DNA of 64,000 nucleotides from Ustilago trichophora (Eukaryota > Basidiomycota > Ustilaginomycetes > Ustilaginales > Ustilaginaceae): positions 310,001-374,000 of the forward strand of contig OOIN01000027.1 of NCBI GenBank assembly GCA_900323505.1. Direction: 5' to 3'. A model generated the notes under the pieces. The model was not told where the DNA came from. It saw nothing but the letters and a program-made list of their open reading frames with translations, and searched no databases. Each line of letters opens with the position of its first letter. Within the stretch, counting starts at the first letter, position 1. Positions 1-9,191 of the stretch are shown piece by piece. The position numbers and the translations under genes are program-made.

Positions 1-1240
1 ATTTCAGATCAAGGGCTCCGATGCGACCATCGGCTACGTTAGCTACTCCAACAAGCCCTCGACCTCGGACTCTGTGCTGGTTGGCTTGCTCAAGAAGGCT
101 GGAGCGGTGCCTTTTGTCAAGACGAATCTGCCGCAGACCATCATGTACTCGGAGTCGTCCAACGAGCTTTGGGGTACGACGGTGAACCCGCACAACCGTA
201 CGCTGCACCCTGGTGGTTCGTCGGGCGGTGAAGGTGCGCTGGTGGCGATGAAGGGATCGCCATTGGGTGTGGGTACGGATGTGGGCGGATCGGTGAGGAT
301 TCCTGCTACTTTGTGTGGCTTGTTTGGACTGCGTCCTTGTTCGCACCGGTTCCCCTATGAAGGTGCGGTCAACTCGTTGCTTGGACAAATCACGATTCCG
401 TCCGTGCTGGGCCCGCTCAGTCGCTCGCTGTCCGGCTTGACCGAATTCAGTAAAGCAGTGCTTGCACAGCAGCCATGGCTTTTGGACCCTCAAACACCCT
501 CTATGCCGTGGAACGAAGACCGATACCAACAGTCACGCTCCCAACAAAAGCTCAACATCGGCGTTATGTGGCATGACGGCCATGTCAAGCCCTCACCCCC
601 CTACGAGCGAGCCATCAAATCGCTGCTCGCCACCCTTCCCTCCCGATACGACGTGATCGATTTTGAAGCTTACAAAACAGCAGAAGCACTCAGCATCATG
701 AGCGAGGCCTTCTGTGCCGACGGAGGCAAGGACATCTCTGCCGCCATTGCGCCGCTCAAAGAGCCTCTCGGACCGTGTTTCTCTGGCATAGGTCAGAAAG
801 AGTATGGCGCCTTTGAAGTATGGCAGGCCAACAAGCGCAAGTCAGAGTTCCAAAAGGCATATCTCGACCACTGGAATGCCACCGCTAAGCGCACAGAGGA
901 CGGCCGCCCGATCGATATCCTCATCGTCCCCGGAATGGCGTATACGGCACTTCCTCCTGGAAACGAGATCTACATTACATACACGGGCATCTTTAATCTC
1001 GTCGATTACCCTGCGGTTGTGCTGCCGATTACAAAGGTGGACCCGGAGGTCGATGGCAAAGCGACCAGAAGCGACTTCTTGTCTGAGGATGATGAGAAGT
1101 GGTACAAGAAGTGGGACGCGGAGAAGCTGGTCAATGGCCCGGTTGGAGTTCAGATTGTGGGCAGGAGATATGAGGAGGAGGCAGTGCTGGGATATGCTGA
1201 GCAGCTGTGGAACGCTTTCAGCGCTAGCAAGAAGGAGTGA
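1..1240 (+). CDS. Amidase-signature hydrolase (acetamidase-like), 5' end outside window
   Basis: The reading frame is open from base 2, giving 412 residues of the C-terminal part of an amidase-signature enzyme, which hydrolyses carboxamides to acid and ammonia. Visible motifs are KTNLPQT, the Gly/Ser core GGSSGGEGALVAM with the cis-Ser, and DVGGSVRIPA with the nucleophile Ser. The catalytic Lys normally lies just upstream of the first residues seen here (SFQIKG-like region), so it is probably off the window. The C-terminus (GPVGVQIVGRRYEEE) is typical of fungal acetamidases and ends in a normal TGA. The first in-frame start-like codon is a GTG at 74, but homology runs through it, so the true start is upstream. 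The substrate cannot be told from sequence. Family assignment is secure. Confidence 0.9.
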   Translation, partial: FQIKGSDATIGYVSYSNKPSTSDSVLVGLLKKAGAVPFVKTNLPQTIMYSESSNELWGTTVNPHNRTLHPGGSSGGEGALVAMKGSPLGVGTDVGGSVRIPATLCGLFGLRPCSHRFPYEGAVNSLLGQITIPSVLGPLSRSLSGLTEFSKAVLAQQPWLLDPQTPSMPWNEDRYQQSRSQQKLNIGVMWHDGHVKPSPPYERAIKSLLATLPSRYDVIDFEAYKTAEALSIMSEAFCADGGKDISAAIAPLKEPLGPCFSGIGQKEYGAFEVWQANKRKSEFQKAYLDHWNATAKRTEDGRPIDILIVPGMAYTALPPGNEIYITYTGIFNLVDYPAVVLPITKVDPEVDGKATRSDFLSEDDEKWYKKWDAEKLVNGPVGVQIVGRRYEEEAVLGYAEQLWNAFSASKKE

Positions 1241-2009
1241 AGCCGCCATCGTGTGACCTGTCTCGCAATGACATTATTTTTCGATCCTCAAAACTGTACA
1301 TCATGCAGAATCTCACAACAGCAATTCGAAAAATCAAAAAGATTGAAAATCACGTGATGAAGAGACACGCGGTTTGGTCTGAATGAGTTTTGCTACGGGC
1401 GCGTGTGTTGATTTCTTCATATTCTGAGTGCATGAAGCGAAGGGAAGCAAACGAAAGCAAAGAAGCTTTGAGTCCGACCGAAGGGCCATGATTGCGGGAG
1501 AGCAGTCGGCCTGTTTCATGAAGGAGAGAAAGGCGAGGGCAGTGATTCCAGATGCTGGCCCACGAGCGTCGTAACTCGGGAGAGAGAGAGTATGCGAGGC
1601 TTGGAGAGTTTCCACATTGCAGCAGCTCTTCCAGTCGCCCTCACACATCTCACTCTACTCGAGCAGACCACAAATCACACACACGCAGAGACACACAGAG
1701 ACCTTAAGGTGATTCGAGCCTCCGTCGCTGTCGCACTATTTGCACCATCATCCTTCTCGACTTGGCACTTCGACTCGTCTCTCTACATCACCTCTCACAC
1801 TTTCTCAACACCGGGTGGAGTCTGCCAGCATCGACCTTGACTAGACTAGAGCGACAAGGGAGAGATAGAGCGAGCAGGAAACATGCATTCATCTTGGTCG
1901 CTCTAAAGACACATCTACACCACAAGATCTTTGCAACCATCCCACTTCCAAGCGATCCTCCATCTTCACCACCACCCATCCTCCTGCAAAAGGATTGCAT
2001 TCACACAAC
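1241..2009. other. Intergenic region, amidase 3' side and MPS1 promoter
   Basis: No ORF with protein-like composition is seen. The stretch includes a GAGA run near 1580-1592 and pyrimidine-rich sequence before the kinase start, as expected of a 5' leader. Confidence 0.5.
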
Positions 2010-4859
2010 ATGACAGCGATATCGAGATACGCCGACTTGCCACCATCCACGCCAGTCTTGCGGCGCTCGCTGCGACATGGTGGCGCCGTCCCCGACCAAA
2101 CACCAAGCGATCGTGCCAATGCTACGATCGGAGATAGCCCCCTCCCACCTGCCCCTGTCAGCCACTTCCTCCGCGAGACAGATTCAGAAGCCGAAGCACC
2201 AGAGCCTCTCGTCACTGTACCATCGGCAAGAACACGACCATATCGAGTCTCAGCAGAAGCACACAGGGAAACACATTCGGATCCCTACGATGACTCGCCG
2301 GGTACAGGTCGTAGGGCTGTAGTGGCATCGCATCGAGACGAGCTGCAGCATTTGAGGGCTTCGAGCGTTTTCCGTGAGGTTCAGGCGCAGGAACCGTACA
2401 GTCGATCATCGCCGTTTGCCTCGAGTGCTGTTGCTTACCATGACGAGCTGCGGTCGAAGAGTTCTCCTCCCCTTCGCCCGGCTCCTAAGGCGACGCTTCA
2501 CGCAGGTGCTTCACCATTGTACGATGGAGAACTTCGAAGTAGCACAGTACTACCAACTCGCAGGCGCAGCACCGAAAAGGCGGAAGAGGAAGAGGATAAG
2601 AAGGTCAGATACGCTTCCATCGAAGAGAGGGCTTCTATCAAGCGTGACACGCCAGATGACATTCGAGCGGCCTCTTCTAGCGTTCCACCGGCTTCGGGAT
2701 ACCGCACACCTGCTATGGCCGGTCGTGCGTTGAGGTCAAGTGCAGCTGCTGCGCCAGCGACAGCCCAACGCAGTGCAGCACGAAGCCTACGCACCCTGAC
2801 ACGCTCGTCAAATCGCCACCCACCAGCCAGAAGGGTGGTGAGAAGGTACTCGGATGACGAAGATGACGATCTCGACGAGGAGGGCGGTGGAGCAAACGGA
2901 GAGAACAAGAGCAGGGACGATGCTCAGAGTGCCAGTCCGGAGAACGGTCAGCGGCACCAGAGCCAGGACGGCAGCTCCAACTCGGGATCTGGGTCTGGGT
3001 CAGGATACGGTTCTGGACCAGGAGCAGGTTCTGCCGAAGCTGTGGAAAGGCCAGATCGACGATTCTTGCCGTATGGATACGATGCCGAGAAGGAAAAGAT
3101 CAGGGCAGAGATGATGGAAAGAGCTTCGCTCGTGCGATCTCCCGGTCCAGAGTCGAGACCCTCTCGCAACGAGCTAAGTGGAGACGCTGAAGATCAAGAC
3201 TACGACATGCAGCCACCACCACCTCGTAGGAACGAAGCACATCCGCTTGCGAGACGGACCGTCTTGGAGCCAGCAGCACCGACGAGAGCAAACGGTTCGA
3301 TCCACCCGACCAAAGGACAAGCCGAAGCCATCCACAATTTCCTCGCATCTAGCGTAGCGGCACCCGTCGACCCTATGGCGCACCGCCGACTTGTCGCTCC
3401 TTCGGCGAATGATCTGCGAGCTGGCGAACGAGCCCCAGCAGGTCTCATGGAGGGAAGCCACGACAGCCTCGTTCGAGCCTCGACCTCGTTTTCCTCGACC
3501 TCTCTAGCCAGCACAACAGGAGCAGCGCACGAATCCAACGACGAGCCTGCCGAAGAAGAAGCCGGTCGTCTGTACTCAGAGATCCGCAGCGAATCGATCT
3601 GGGCAGAAACGACACGACAGATGCGAAAGCCGCTCAGTCAGCAAGACCGCTTCATGAAGGAGATCGCCGGCTCCACACGCTGTGTCAAGCTTCCTGGCTT
3701 CAAGTTCCGACGCAAGCAGCTGACCAAGGGTGGATTCTCGACCGTCCACATCTTGCGCGGTCCCGTGAGCGAGAGGGGACGCAACCAAGAAACACAGATG
3801 CTCGAGGAGATCCCCGTACCCGAAGAGCAGCAGGCGTTCTTTGCGCTGAAACAGGTCGATTTGAAGCAGATCGAGAGCGAGCAGGACAAGTTGGACTTGA
3901 TTGCCGAGGCCAATTTGCTGCGCACATTGTCGGATCTGGAGGGAAGTGAGATGTATCTCTTGCGGTACTTTGGGCATCACGTTAGTGTGGGGAACAACTC
4001 TTCTCCAGACAAGCTTCGTATCCTCATTGAGCTGGGAGAAAGCGACTTTGGTACGATCCTCGCCCAACAAGCGCCACTGCCGAGAGAATCCATCGCGCAC
4101 TTCTTCCGCGAGATGCTGGAAGCCGTGCATTTCATCCACGAAGCCAACTTGGTCCATGCCGATTTGAAACCGGCCAACTTTTTGATGGTCGATAACCGGA
4201 TCAAACTGATCGACTTTGGCATTTCGAAAAAGATCCCCAAAGGTACGGTGCATATTTCTAGAGACAACATTATCGGTACTCCGAATTACATGGCACCCGA
4301 AGCGATCAAGATTGCACGTGCCAAGGGTAGACGAGTGTACAAGGCGGGAAAGCCAAGTGATGTTTGGTCGTTGGGATGCATCTTGTACCAGATGATCTGG
4401 GGGAGACCGCCGTTTGATCGGGTTCCGGCTAACAGGAAGCTAGAGGCAATCGTGGATCCGAATCACGAGATTATTTGGAATAGGTTCAGAGATCCAAGAT
4501 ATCCAGAGAGGCTGGAGGTGGATGATGAGATGCTGGACTGCGTCCAGGCGGCGCTCAGGTATGAAAGCGAGGAGAGGGCAACGATTCCTCAGCTGTTGAA
4601 ACATCCATTCTTGCAAAAGTACGCCGTCGGGGAGGAAGAGGAGGAGGAGAGGATGGAAGAGGAACAAGTGGACCTCAACGAAGCGATCACCGTCTCAAGA
4701 GGGATGCTTCGAAACCTCGTTGCCAGGCTCAGGACTCTGGCGCTACAAGAGGAGATCACCGAGGACAACGTGGTGGAGAGAGCAGATTTGCTCTTCTTGA
4801 ACCTTCAACAGGCGCAGCAAGCCCAACAGCGACAGCAACAACATCAACATCAGCAGTAG
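2010..4859 (+). CDS. MPS1: Mps1/TTK-type dual-specificity protein kinase
   Basis: About 949 residues. The N-terminal ~560 residues are disordered and rich in Ser, Ala, Pro and Arg. The kinase domain spans roughly residues 560-870: Gly-rich loop LTKGGFSTVH, VAIK-type Lys in FALKQVDL, catalytic loop HADLKPANFL, DFG in LIDFGISKKI, and GTPNYMAPEAIK. The HxDLKPANFL loop and the unusual GTxNYMxPEAIK activation segment distinguish Mps1/TTK from other kinases. Known role of the family: spindle assembly checkpoint signalling at kinetochores and spindle-pole duplication. The tail ends in an acidic stretch and a Gln-rich run (QQAQQAQQRQQQ). The frame opens with a TTG at 1995; the first ATG, at 2010, is taken as start. 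No intron is needed. Confident on family and orthology. Confidence 0.93.
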   Translation: MTAISRYADLPPSTPVLRRSLRHGGAVPDQTPSDRANATIGDSPLPPAPVSHFLRETDSEAEAPEPLVTVPSARTRPYRVSAEAHRETHSDPYDDSPGTGRRAVVASHRDELQHLRASSVFREVQAQEPYSRSSPFASSAVAYHDELRSKSSPPLRPAPKATLHAGASPLYDGELRSSTVLPTRRRSTEKAEEEEDKKVRYASIEERASIKRDTPDDIRAASSSVPPASGYRTPAMAGRALRSSAAAAPATAQRSAARSLRTLTRSSNRHPPARRVVRRYSDDEDDDLDEEGGGANGENKSRDDAQSASPENGQRHQSQDGSSNSGSGSGSGYGSGPGAGSAEAVERPDRRFLPYGYDAEKEKIRAEMMERASLVRSPGPESRPSRNELSGDAEDQDYDMQPPPPRRNEAHPLARRTVLEPAAPTRANGSIHPTKGQAEAIHNFLASSVAAPVDPMAHRRLVAPSANDLRAGERAPAGLMEGSHDSLVRASTSFSSTSLASTTGAAHESNDEPAEEEAGRLYSEIRSESIWAETTRQMRKPLSQQDRFMKEIAGSTRCVKLPGFKFRRKQLTKGGFSTVHILRGPVSERGRNQETQMLEEIPVPEEQQAFFALKQVDLKQIESEQDKLDLIAEANLLRTLSDLEGSEMYLLRYFGHHVSVGNNSSPDKLRILIELGESDFGTILAQQAPLPRESIAHFFREMLEAVHFIHEANLVHADLKPANFLMVDNRIKLIDFGISKKIPKGTVHISRDNIIGTPNYMAPEAIKIARAKGRRVYKAGKPSDVWSLGCILYQMIWGRPPFDRVPANRKLEAIVDPNHEIIWNRFRDPRYPERLEVDDEMLDCVQAALRYESEERATIPQLLKHPFLQKYAVGEEEEEERMEEEQVDLNEAITVSRGMLRNLVARLRTLALQEEITEDNVVERADLLFLNLQQAQQAQQRQQQHQHQQ

Positions 4860-5783
4860 CAACGTCAAGCTACACACACGATATACATATACACACACGA
4901 CATACCCACGGACACGCTCAACACTTTCTTCAAAATCACACCCCTGTCTTGACATTTTCGTCTTCATTCATCGTTCATTGTTTCGTACATTCATCTTGTT
5001 ATGTCTCTTTCACACGTCGTTCACGTCTGTTTCATTGGAATGGTACTCGTCTCTTACATACAGCGCTGTTTGTAAGTTGGAAAGGATGGTGAATGTCGAT
5101 GCTGGGGACACAGTCGAGGCAAAGTAAAAAAGGAAGGATGTTGAATCGCAGTTGGCAACAAATTGAATTTTGCGAGTTTGTTCGAGCGCAAGCTGGAAGG
5201 CGAGAGACGCTCAGCGAAGAAAAAAGAGAGACAAGGCGCGCTGAGTTGGAACTCCACGTTTTGAGCCTTTTGAAAGCGAAAGCGGTCAATTCTATCGTGT
5301 GCGTTTGGGGTCCCTGCAACTCTTGACCAGACGCGCACTTGCCACTTTCCACTCTCTCCAACACCTTCATATAACTATCTTTCCACTTGCACATCCCGCG
5401 ATCCATCTTCCCCATACCTTACTTCGGCTTGGCATCTATTGACTCGGCTCGCTTCATTTAAAGGTAAAGTCTCAGTTCCCTCTACAACCTTGTTCTGTTG
5501 GATGGCAGCTGCCAAGGTCCACGAGTTTCTCTTTCACACAGAGAGAGAGCCACGGACGCCTGTATGATGATCACAACCTTTTCCACTTTCACAAATACAT
5601 GTTAGACTACTTAGTTTACTTGTGCAGATACGAAGCATTCTGACTCGTCCCCAGCGCCGCATCCGTCAGAAGAAGATGGAGATCTCTTTTCACGATAAAG
5701 TAGCATACGAGCTGACTCTGATAGCTTCTCTCCTCTTCTTCCATCAATACATCTCAGTCTCTCACACATCACACACTACAACA
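4860..5783. other. Intergenic region between MPS1 and SGT2
   Basis: No gene supported. A possible 5'-leader intron of the downstream gene could run from GTAAAG near 5464 to TTGTGCAG near 5628, which would explain the open but non-homologous sequence before the SGT2 ATG; this is a guess from splice-site look only. Confidence 0.35.
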
Positions 5784-6854
5784 ATGTCGTCACAACAGAC
5801 ACCATTGGCATACGCCGTCGCACAGTGGCTCCAGCAGTCCGCATCCTCGCTTCCCGCCGACAAGAAGTCCAAGTTGCAAGACGCTGCCAAGAACGTTTCG
5901 GAAGCCTTTGGCGTCGACACATCCTCCTCCGAGCAGCAGGCACAGTACGGTTCCGGACCCGGTCTCCAGGCCATCTTTGACATTTTCCTCAAGACACAGG
6001 CCAAGATGGGTGGCGCTGCCCCAGCAGCAACAACTGCTGCTTCTTCCTCTGCATCCGCATCGACCTCTGCAGCTGCTCCTTCCGAGGAGGACCTGGCCAA
6101 GGCCGAGCAGCTCAAGGCCGAAGGCAACAAGGCCATGTCGGCCAAGGACTACGGTGCCGCCATCGAGGCTTACGGCAAAGCGATTGAGCTCAACCCCAAC
6201 TCGCCCGTCTACTTCTCCAACCGTGCTGCTGCGTTCAGCCAGATCGGCCAGCACGACCAGGCCATCGATGATGCCAAGCAAGCTAGCAAGATCGACCCCA
6301 AGTTCGGCAAGGCTTACTCGCGTCTCGGTCACGCCCTCTTCTCCTCGGGACGCTACGAGGAGGCAGTTGAGGCCTACCAGAAGGGTGTCGAGGTAGACCC
6401 CACCAACGAGGTTCTCAAGAAGGGTCTCGCCGCATCCAAGGAGCAAGCCTCTTCTTCGTCTTCTTCTGCTACCGCATCTTCTTCCGCCAACGCCTCTGCT
6501 TCCCGAGATGCCGTCCCGAGCCCAGCAGCTGATGCAGGCGCCGGTGCCGGTGGATTCCCCAACTTTGGCGGCGGAGCCGGTGGCATGCCCGACCTTGCGT
6601 CAATGATGAACAACCCCATGATCGCACAGATGGCTCAAAACCTCATGTCGAACCCAGACAGCCTGGCATCGCTCATGAACAACCCCATGCTGCGTCAGGC
6701 AGCCGAGAGGTTCGGCAGCGGCGGTGGAATGCCCGACATGAGTGCCATGATGAACGACCCCGCACTAAGGGACATGGCCAGGAACTTTATGGGCGGCGCT
6801 GGTGGTGCCGGTGGAAACAACAACAACAACAACAACAACAACATGTACGGTTAA
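5784..6854 (+). CDS. SGT2: Small glutamine-rich TPR co-chaperone, Sgt2/SGTA
   Basis: 356 residues from the ATG at 5784; the frame extends upstream to 5622 but that part has no homology and precedes a CAACA-ATG leader context. Order: N-terminal dimerisation helix region (about 1-45, LAYAVAQWLQQ), Ala/Ser linker, three TPR motifs at about 100-215 (EGNKAMSAKDYGAAIEAYGKAIEL, then NRAAAFSQIG and LGHALFSSGRYEEAVEAY), and a C-terminal region with NNPMIAQMAQNLMSNPDSL and a second NNPMLRQ repeat, the hydrophobic client-binding part. It ends in a poly-Asn run. Known role: cytosolic hand-off of tail-anchored membrane proteins to the Get4/Get5-Get3 pathway, with the TPR domain docking Hsp70/Hsp90. The architecture matches the family in full. 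Confidence 0.93.
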   Translation: MSSQQTPLAYAVAQWLQQSASSLPADKKSKLQDAAKNVSEAFGVDTSSSEQQAQYGSGPGLQAIFDIFLKTQAKMGGAAPAATTAASSSASASTSAAAPSEEDLAKAEQLKAEGNKAMSAKDYGAAIEAYGKAIELNPNSPVYFSNRAAAFSQIGQHDQAIDDAKQASKIDPKFGKAYSRLGHALFSSGRYEEAVEAYQKGVEVDPTNEVLKKGLAASKEQASSSSSSATASSSANASASRDAVPSPAADAGAGAGGFPNFGGGAGGMPDLASMMNNPMIAQMAQNLMSNPDSLASLMNNPMLRQAAERFGSGGGMPDMSAMMNDPALRDMARNFMGGAGGAGGNNNNNNNNNMYG

Positions 6855-7149
6855 GATGTCAAGATGGTCTGAAATATATCCCCCTTTTTGTGATGGATCC
6901 TGTGTGATTCGCTCCTAGGAGTGTGTTGTGTGCTGTGAGTCGACGTGAGAGTGACGGAAGTGCATCTCTTTGGTAAAGTGTTCCGTTGATGTAAAGTGCT
7001 GTTTTGTTGCCGATAAGCTTTATCGGAGATACCCGACGTAGCAACGGAAACGCCAAAGTGAGTGGAGCAAGGAATTCGAGAAATGCACGCACCACCATCT
7101 TGGTTCGTTCTTCCTGAACCTCTTCTACCATCACCACCACCTCATCATC

Positions 7150-7508
7150 ATGTCCAGTGAGTCCCAACACAAACCGACGCCACACTCTGAAGCATCTCTG
7201 CTTATCACATCTCTCACATGGTGCTTTTTGCAGGTGGACAACCTTCCATAAAGGTATACTACTTTGCCTCGGTCCGCACAACCTTGGGCCTATCCTCCGA
7301 GACCCTCCATCTACCCGAAACGCCGTTGCCGCTCACTGCGCTGATCTCGCTGATTGCCAGCAAGTATTCCTCCGTCGGTGCTGAGGCTGCACTGCAGGGC
7401 TGCAGGTGGAGCGTCGATAACACCTTGATCGAGATCGAGGACATTGCAGAGTGGACTTTGACAGGGGGAGAGGAAGTTGCTGCTATCCCACCTGTATCCG
7501 GTGGTTGA
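7150..7508 (+). CDS. Molybdopterin synthase small (sulfur-carrier) subunit, MOCS2A/MoaD type
   Basis: Two exons: 7150-7156 (ATGTCCA) and 7234-7508, joined across a 77-bp intron with donor GTGAGT and acceptor TTTTTGCAG. Splicing restores M-S-S-G-Q-P-S-I-K-V-Y-Y-F-A-S-V-R at the N-terminus, the usual opening beta strand of MoaD ubiquitin-fold proteins. About 93 residues, a normal length. The protein ends exactly in PPVSGG, the C-terminal Gly-Gly that is adenylated and thiocarboxylated to deliver sulfur to precursor Z. It therefore needs a free C-terminus, so fusion to the downstream ORF is unlikely. The next ATG lies 8 bp beyond the TGA in another frame (see the hydrolase entry). Molybdenum-cofactor synthesis would serve nitrate reductase, for example. 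Confidence 0.88.
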
Positions 7509-7516
7509 ATCCCGTC

Positions 7517-8305
7517 ATGTCGTCCTCAACGAAGCCTATTGAGGTCACGGAGGCCCAAGAGCTGGTACAAAAGCCGCTGCTACCAGCTCCGGTATTCAGC
7601 AAGTTCTCGGGACATCACTTTTCTCCGTCACCCTCAGGAGTCGATTCGAACCTGCTCATTCTCCTCCATGGACTAGGCGACGCTGATATGGGATTCTTCA
7701 ACCTCGGAAAGAATCTCCAAAAGACTCTTCCACAGACAGCAGTACTGACTCTGCAAGCGCCGCACTTGGTGCCTTTCCTAGATGGTCCCCATTGGATGTG
7801 GTACCCCTCCTTCGACCAATTCGGCGAGCTTCTTACCAAGCCCAATCCGACAGCTACTGTCGCGGGATTCCAAGCGATCTTGGAGCATTTGGTAGAAAAG
7901 TGCGGCTGGTCATCAACTAGTATACACATGTTTGGCTTTGGTCAAGGGGCAACCATCGCCCTCGAAACCCTGGTTTCATGGACAAAGACTCACAAGCAAC
8001 CGCTCGGCACCGTTGTTTCCATCTCCGGCGAGCTCATCTCCCATCCTACACTGGACAAACCTAGCCCTACCCCAGTTCTGCACGTCTATCGCTCTCTCAC
8101 AGACATTGCTCAAACAGCCTCGGCATCCCATCGCAAAGCCAGCTCCGCATTGACACTTCACAGGTTGCCTCCTACCCCCGATGGACAGGAAGAAGCAATG
8201 CTGAGGGGAAAAGAGTGGGACCAAGTCATGCGATTCTGGAGTCGGTTTTTCCGCAATAGAAGCACATGGGAGTTGAAAGGAGAGGTGGTACAGTTGGGAG
8301 GTTAA
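7517..8305 (+). CDS. Alpha/beta-hydrolase (phospholipase/carboxylesterase-like), nucleophile Ser absent
   Basis: 262 residues from the ATG at 7517. The fold is suggested by LLILLHGLGDADMGFF (oxyanion strand and loop near residue 45), LQAPHLVPF..DGPHWMWYPSF, and the elbow MFGFGQGATIALE near residue 135. The family relates to acyl-protein thioesterase/carboxylesterase proteins, where the elbow is GFSQGG; here the nucleophile Ser is Gly, so classical esterase activity is not predicted. Start choice: the frame has a stop (TAA at 7418-7420) and only a GTG at 7451 before this ATG. The ATG is 8 bp after the molybdopterin synthase stop, so the two may share an mRNA. The TAA stop (8303-8305) overlaps the stop of the convergent histone gene. 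Role unknown; possibly a binding or scaffold protein. Confidence 0.75.
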   Translation: MSSSTKPIEVTEAQELVQKPLLPAPVFSKFSGHHFSPSPSGVDSNLLILLHGLGDADMGFFNLGKNLQKTLPQTAVLTLQAPHLVPFLDGPHWMWYPSFDQFGELLTKPNPTATVAGFQAILEHLVEKCGWSSTSIHMFGFGQGATIALETLVSWTKTHKQPLGTVVSISGELISHPTLDKPSPTPVLHVYRSLTDIAQTASASHRKASSALTLHRLPPTPDGQEEAMLRGKEWDQVMRFWSRFFRNRSTWELKGEVVQLGG

Positions 8306-9004
8306 AAGTGGTAGAGGGTGCGACCGTGCAGTTTGAGGGCGTAGATAATGTCCATTGTTTGCACTGTTTTACGGTTGCAGTGCTCTACACCGCGCCGCAC
8401 GACACACGAAGAGGTATGGGAAGAAGGTCGTCTCGTCAGCGTGGATTGGCGGGGGAAATGTTGAAGGAGAACAAGAGGGAACCCACGAGAGTAGACAACA
8501 GCATCCCGCACAGCCACCGTCAGAAACTCTCGCAGGATGAGACGGCTCTCTTCAAAGACGGTTCCGGCGATTCCTGCTCCACAAAGTAGAGATCGCAATG
8601 TGTCACATCCGTCAAACAAAGCGTCAGAAAGCTTCGCAGAGGCAAAGAGGGATTAGGGGTGGGGATGCTGCTTACGCTTGACCCCGCCGCGGCGGGCCAG
8701 TCTGCGGATGGATCCCTTAGAGATACGTTCCAAGGCGGACCGTTCAGCGCGGTACCGCTTGGTCGCTCGTGCTGCTCGGCCGTTGCCTTGGCCTGGGAGA
8801 CACTTTACGCTCTACAGTGCGAAGTCACGTGGTGTCAGTTTTCAACTCGGAGTTGGGAGGGTACGAAATAGGCGAGGCTGCTTACGGTGAATGTTTCTAG
8901 TGTGGTCGGATGGAACGGATAGTTGAGGGGCAATAGGGGTGTCAGTCAGTGGTCAGACTGCGACATTCGACGGGGACGGAAGGTGAGGACTCACTTCCGC
9001 CCAT
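8302..9004 (-). CDS. Highly divergent histone H4 variant (four exons)
   Basis: Reading exons complement 8995-9004, 8676-8792, 8487-8573 and 8302-8384 gives an intact 98-residue protein. The introns (202, 102 and 102 bp) have GT..AG ends, with donors GTGAGT, GTAAGC and GTGGGT. Histone-fold segments are unmistakable: IRRLARRGGVKRI, FEESRLILREFL, VRDAVVY, NRKTV, MDIIYALK and GRTLY. By hand, 42 of 67 positions match the animal/plant H4 consensus from IRR to LYGF, very low for a histone otherwise nearly invariant. The tail (MGGSQGNGRAARATKRYR) lacks equivalents of K5, K8, K12 and K20 and keeps K16; the C-terminal Gly-Gly is replaced by HF. An alternative first intron (acceptor at TGTAG before AGCGTAAAG plus an 11-nt micro-exon) would give a longer tail and fits H4 less well. 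Reading frame kept across four exons argues against a pseudogene. Confidence 0.82.
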
Positions 9005-9191
9005 CGTGACCAATCTCAAACTCCAAAGTGTCAGTGATTTGTTGGTAGGAAGCAAGAGTTCATGAAGGGGGAGCATCGATGAATCACACACACGCTAAAG
9101 CAGTTGATGCTACAAATACGAATCCATTCCTTCCATGCGCTCACAGGTATATCCTACAAAGCAATCTATCGAGGCTCCATCTGCGGGGAGG

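Noticed and set aside
5622..5783. N-terminal extension of SGT2 by 54 residues
   Set aside because: The extension lacks homology and precedes the conserved dimerisation region; it reads as 5' leader, perhaps with an intron.
7150..8305. Fusion of the MoaD-type protein with the downstream hydrolase
   Set aside because: The Gly-Gly terminus must be free for sulfur transfer, the two frames differ, and a TAA at 7418-7420 blocks the second frame within the first gene.
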